Assembly: GCA_937974275.1 (NCBI GenBank)
Contig: CALJIF010000121.1
Location: 1-8,276 of the forward strand
From: an uncultured Flavobacteriales bacterium
Lineage (GTDB): Bacteria; Bacteroidota; Bacteroidia; Palsa-965
Direction: 5' to 3'
Length of the DNA stretch: 8,276 nt
Shown here: piece after piece, positions 6,267 through 8,276 of the stretch
Position numbering within the stretch: position 1 is the first letter of the stretch
Layout of the letters: each line of letters starts with the position of its first letter
Notes under the pieces: generated by a model
Told to the model about the DNA's origin: nothing
The model's input: the letters and a program-made list of their open reading frames with translations, nothing else
Databases searched by the model: none
Position numbers and translations under genes: made by a program

Positions 6267-6274
6267 CAAAGGTA
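6267..6274 (-). promoter_or_regulatory. Candidate -7 promoter element of hemJ (TACCTTTG)
   Basis: An exact TAnnTTTG match on the minus strand ending 4 nt before the hemJ ATG at 6262. TTG triplets upstream sit at spacings of 12 and 23 nt rather than near 19, so the -33 element is uncertain. The same box occurs in mirror image in front of rbfA. Confidence 0.5.
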
Positions 6275-6320
6275 GTGGAATGCCTGCAACACGGGGTCAA
6301 ATTAGTTAGCGTTAAATGCC

Positions 6321-6328
6321 TACCTTTG
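6321..6328 (+). promoter_or_regulatory. Candidate -7 promoter element of rbfA (TACCTTTG)
   Basis: An exact TAnnTTTG match ending 6 nt before the rbfA ATG at 6335. The expected -33 region holds TTA (6302-6304) rather than TTG. The position implies a leaderless or near-leaderless mRNA for the rbfA cluster. Confidence 0.5.
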
Positions 6329-6334
6329 CACGCT

Positions 6335-6676
6335 ATGGAAAGTACGCGTCAGCTGAAATTTGCACGCTTAATTCAAAAGGAAATGGCAGACATTTTCCAG
6401 TTTGATATGCGTGGCACTTTCGGAAATATCATGATAACGGTAACAATGGTTCGGGTAAGCCCGGATTTAGGTGTTGCCAAAGTTTATGTCAGCTTATTTC
6501 CTGTGAAGGACAAAAAAGAAGTCCTTGAGAAAATTAAAGAACACACTGTTGAGTTGCGTCACAATCTGGGGCAACGTATTCGCAAACAGGTGCGCGTTAT
6601 TCCGGAGTTGATGTTTTTTATCGATGACTCGCTGGACTACGCCGAACGAATTGAAGAACTCCTGAAAAAGAAATAA
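6335..6676 (+). CDS. rbfA: Ribosome-binding factor A (30S subunit maturation)
   Basis: A small cytosolic KH-like protein that binds immature 30S subunits and assists 16S rRNA 5'-end maturation, notably under cold conditions. The 113-residue length is normal for RbfA. Family features in order are the N-terminal helix STRQLKFARLIQKEMADIF, the beta strands MITVTMVRVSPDLGVAKVYV with the SPDL block, the helix ELRHNLGQRIRKQVRVI, then PELMFFIDDSLDYAERIEEL. The reading frame stays open leftwards to 6125, but that extension lies opposite hemJ, has no family similarity and would swallow the promoter, so ATG 6335 is the start. The methyltransferase gene begins 5 nt after the stop, so the two are almost surely co-transcribed. 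Confidence 0.95.
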   Translation: MESTRQLKFARLIQKEMADIFQFDMRGTFGNIMITVTMVRVSPDLGVAKVYVSLFPVKDKKEVLEKIKEHTVELRHNLGQRIRKQVRVIPELMFFIDDSLDYAERIEELLKKK

Positions 6677-6681
6677 CGACT

Positions 6682-7488
6682 ATGCATTACGATCCCATTA
6701 AACGAACCCTGGGCTCCGTTTTTAATACTTCACCTTTCATGCGTAAATTATTTTACGCATTGCTCGACTTGTTGTTGCTGCGCGCGTGGCACGTTCACCG
6801 CGAATTAAAATTATGGCGCAAAGGCAAAGGTGATGACATCAAAATTCTGGATGCAGGTTCGGGCTACGGACAGCACAGTTATTACCTCGCAGGAATGAAT
6901 CCGAAATGGGAAATTCTTGCCGTTGATGTGAAACAAGAACAAGTAGAAGACTGCAACAAGTTTTTCCAACAAGTAGGTCGTACGAATGTAAAATTCGAAG
7001 TAGCGGATCTTACGAAGTTTGATATGCCGGAACGCTTCGATATGGCTTTGTCTGTAGATGTGATGGAACACATTCTGGAAGACGTTGCCGTGTTCGAAAA
7101 CATTTGCAAGTCGTTAAAGCCGGGCGGTATGTTGCTGGTTTCTACTCCATCCGATCAGGGCGGTTCCGATGTACACGACGATGGCGAGAGTTCATTCATT
7201 GAAGAACACGTTCGTGATGGCTACAACATCAAGGAAATTGAAGACAAAATGAAAAAGGCCGGCTTCAGCAAAGTGGAAGCGTTATACTCTTACGGAACTC
7301 CCGGAAAAATTTCATGGAGACTTTCCATGAAGTGGCCGATTCAGATGGTAGGTGCTTCTAAAATTTTCCTGATTCTGTTGCCGTTGTATTTCCTGATCAC
7401 TTATCCGTTCGCGTATTTGCTGAACTGGATGGACGTTTCAAGTAAGCATGCAACAGGAACAGGTTTGATTGTTAAAGCCTGGAAATAA
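6682..7488 (+). CDS. Class I SAM-dependent methyltransferase with hydrophobic C-terminal segment
   Basis: A 268-residue Rossmann-fold methyltransferase. SAM-binding motif I is ILDAGSGYG (about 55-63), motif II acid D82 is in LAVDV, D109 is in VADL, and the motif IV region is LSVDVMEHI (about 123-131). The post-motif loop LKPGGMLLVSTPS is the pattern of UbiE/COQ5-like small-molecule methyltransferases. The N-terminal 45 residues are amphipathic and basic (FMRKLFYALLDLLLLRAW). A hydrophobic stretch at about residues 226-247 (IFLILLPLYFLITYPFAYLL) suggests membrane association. The substrate is unknown; a lipid, quinone or envelope-glycan acceptor would fit the membrane segment, but that is inference. 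It lies 5 nt after rbfA and 15 nt before the permease gene, in one probable operon. Confidence 0.88.
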   Translation: MHYDPIKRTLGSVFNTSPFMRKLFYALLDLLLLRAWHVHRELKLWRKGKGDDIKILDAGSGYGQHSYYLAGMNPKWEILAVDVKQEQVEDCNKFFQQVGRTNVKFEVADLTKFDMPERFDMALSVDVMEHILEDVAVFENICKSLKPGGMLLVSTPSDQGGSDVHDDGESSFIEEHVRDGYNIKEIEDKMKKAGFSKVEALYSYGTPGKISWRLSMKWPIQMVGASKIFLILLPLYFLITYPFAYLLNWMDVSSKHATGTGLIVKAWK

Positions 7489-7503
7489 TTTCATCGGGAC
7501 CGC

Positions 7504-8276
7504 ATGAACAGCATCTTTTTCATAGCGCGTCGATACCTGTTTTCGAAAAAATCGCACAATGCCATTAACATTGTCACCACAATTTCTGTGGTGTGCGTTA
7601 CTGTCGTTACAGCAGCGTTGATCATTATCATGTCGGCCATGAATGGATTATCCAATTTGGTCGAGTCGCTGTACAATTCTTTCCATGCCGATGTTCGCAT
7701 TACCCCTGCAGCGGGTAAAACGTTTATTTCCGATTCGTTGCAAGTAGCGCAAATCAAGAAGATTCCGGGCGTTGCGTATTACACGGAAATTCTGGATGAA
7801 AACGGATTAACGGAAAATGCCGATCGTCAGATGATTGTGACCCTGCGCGGTGTAGGCGATGATTACGCAAAAAATAACGGATTCGACACTGTTGTTCGTG
7901 ATGGCAATTTTGAATTGAAACCACACGGAAGAACCGGCGCTATTGTAGGAATGGAAATTGGAGCCAAGCTGCAACTCAATGCGCTTTCGCCGCTGCATAT
8001 TTATGTTCCTAAACGCGATCGGAATCTGGCTGTTGATTTGAATAACCTCGATGAAGAACCGTTCAATAAAGATTTGGCTTTAGTCACGGGCATTTACGCC
8101 GTAAGCAGCGATTTTGACGGCAAGTACGTCATCATGCCGATTGAAAAAGTGCGGGAGTTAATGGCGTACACCAAAGAAAGCAGTTCCGCAGAAATTGGTT
8201 TAGCGCCCAATGCAAAACCGGATGATGTGATCGCCGCAATCAGTACCATTCTCGGGCCGAAATTCAAAGTGGAAGG
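7504..8276 (+). CDS. FtsX/LolC-LolE-family ABC transporter permease, 5' part (3' truncated by window edge)
   Basis: The first 257 codons of an inner-membrane permease that continues beyond the window. The N-terminus IARRYLFSKKSHNAINIVTT followed by a long transmembrane helix to about residue 45 (ending IIIMSAMNGL) is the hallmark of lipoprotein-release permeases of the LolC/LolE type. These work with a LolD-like ATPase to extract lipoproteins from the inner membrane. Residues from about 50 on form the large periplasmic MacB/FtsX-core domain (DVRITPAAGKTF, GVAYYTEILDENGL, GAIVGMEIGAKL, VTGIYAVSSDFDGKYVIMP). The remaining transmembrane helices lie off the right edge. The ATG at 7504 follows the methyltransferase stop by 15 nt and no promoter is visible, so it is probably the third gene of the rbfA operon. 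A LolC versus LolE assignment is not possible from this part. Confidence 0.9.
   Translation, partial: MNSIFFIARRYLFSKKSHNAINIVTTISVVCVTVVTAALIIIMSAMNGLSNLVESLYNSFHADVRITPAAGKTFISDSLQVAQIKKIPGVAYYTEILDENGLTENADRQMIVTLRGVGDDYAKNNGFDTVVRDGNFELKPHGRTGAIVGMEIGAKLQLNALSPLHIYVPKRDRNLAVDLNNLDEEPFNKDLALVTGIYAVSSDFDGKYVIMPIEKVRELMAYTKESSSAEIGLAPNAKPDDVIAAISTILGPKFKVE

Larger units (their letters stand above)
6259..6338. repeat. Mirror-image (inverted) repeat of the divergent hemJ/rbfA promoters
   Basis: TGCAAAGGTAG (6265-6275) and CTACCTTTGCA (6320-6330) are exact reverse complements. The flanking CCATAG (6259-6264) and CTATGG (6333-6338) are also reverse complements, with a 2-nt offset (CG at 6331-6332). 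The arms contain each gene's -7 box and start codon and enclose a 44-nt spacer. Confidence 0.8.

Noticed and set aside
6125..6334. N-terminal extension of the rbfA frame back to 6125
   Set aside because: It overlaps hemJ in antisense, has no RbfA similarity and contains both divergent promoter boxes; RbfA homology begins at 6335.
7311..7331. 8-bp inverted repeat TTCATGGA/TCCATGAA inside the methyltransferase gene
   Set aside because: It is explained by ordinary codons in a conserved-looking protein segment and has no regulatory context.
1..8276. CRISPR array, tRNA/rRNA genes, insertion sequence ends or integrase sites
   Set aside because: No regularly spaced repeats, tRNA-like cloverleaf, transposase motif or flanking target duplication was found on either strand by reading.

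Overview
The window looks like a chromosomal segment of a Bacteroidota bacterium, probably a Flavobacteriales- or Chitinophagales-type environmental lineage of moderate GC. Four observations support this. The large secreted protein at 1685-4084 ends in a type IX secretion (T9SS) type B sorting domain. The protein at 4171-5253 joins the HU-CCDC81-type domains of Bacteroidota to a SPOR domain. Several genes have an upstream match to the Bacteroidota -7 promoter consensus TAnnTTTG. Recognisable Shine-Dalgarno sequences are rare. The genus cannot be named from the sequence alone.

Layout. Positions 2-786 hold two small nuclease-type genes: the 3' end of a GIY-YIG/DUF4357 protein cut by the left edge, and a 106-residue HNH protein. 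By eye they are more AT-rich than what follows and they look like an accessory pair. Positions 787-895 are a short non-coding junction with a perfect 15-bp hairpin directly in front of kdsB. Positions 896-5253 hold three + strand genes: kdsB (CMP-KDO synthetase for LPS), a 799-residue T9SS type B cargo protein, and the HU/SPOR membrane protein. Positions 5254-6262 hold two - strand genes: a stand-alone response regulator, convergent with and directly abutting the HU/SPOR gene, and a HemJ/CopD-family membrane protein. Positions 6335-8276 are a rightward cluster starting at a mirror-image divergent promoter region: rbfA, a class I methyltransferase with a hydrophobic C-terminal segment, and an FtsX/LolC-LolE-type permease that runs off the right edge.

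How the genes fit together. Most are housekeeping or envelope genes: KDO activation for the outer-membrane LPS, an outer-membrane or secreted T9SS cargo, a peptidoglycan-binding SPOR protein, a lipoprotein-export-type permease, heme biosynthesis (HemJ) and 30S maturation (RbfA). I see no complete defence system, CRISPR array, insertion sequence, tRNA or rRNA. The least ordinary features are regulatory: TAnnTTTG boxes only 4-8 nt before the ATG of four genes, which suggests leaderless or near-leaderless mRNAs and corrects several start codons; the mirrored hemJ/rbfA promoters; and the hairpin overlapping the likely kdsB promoter. No gap between genes exceeds about 110 bases.
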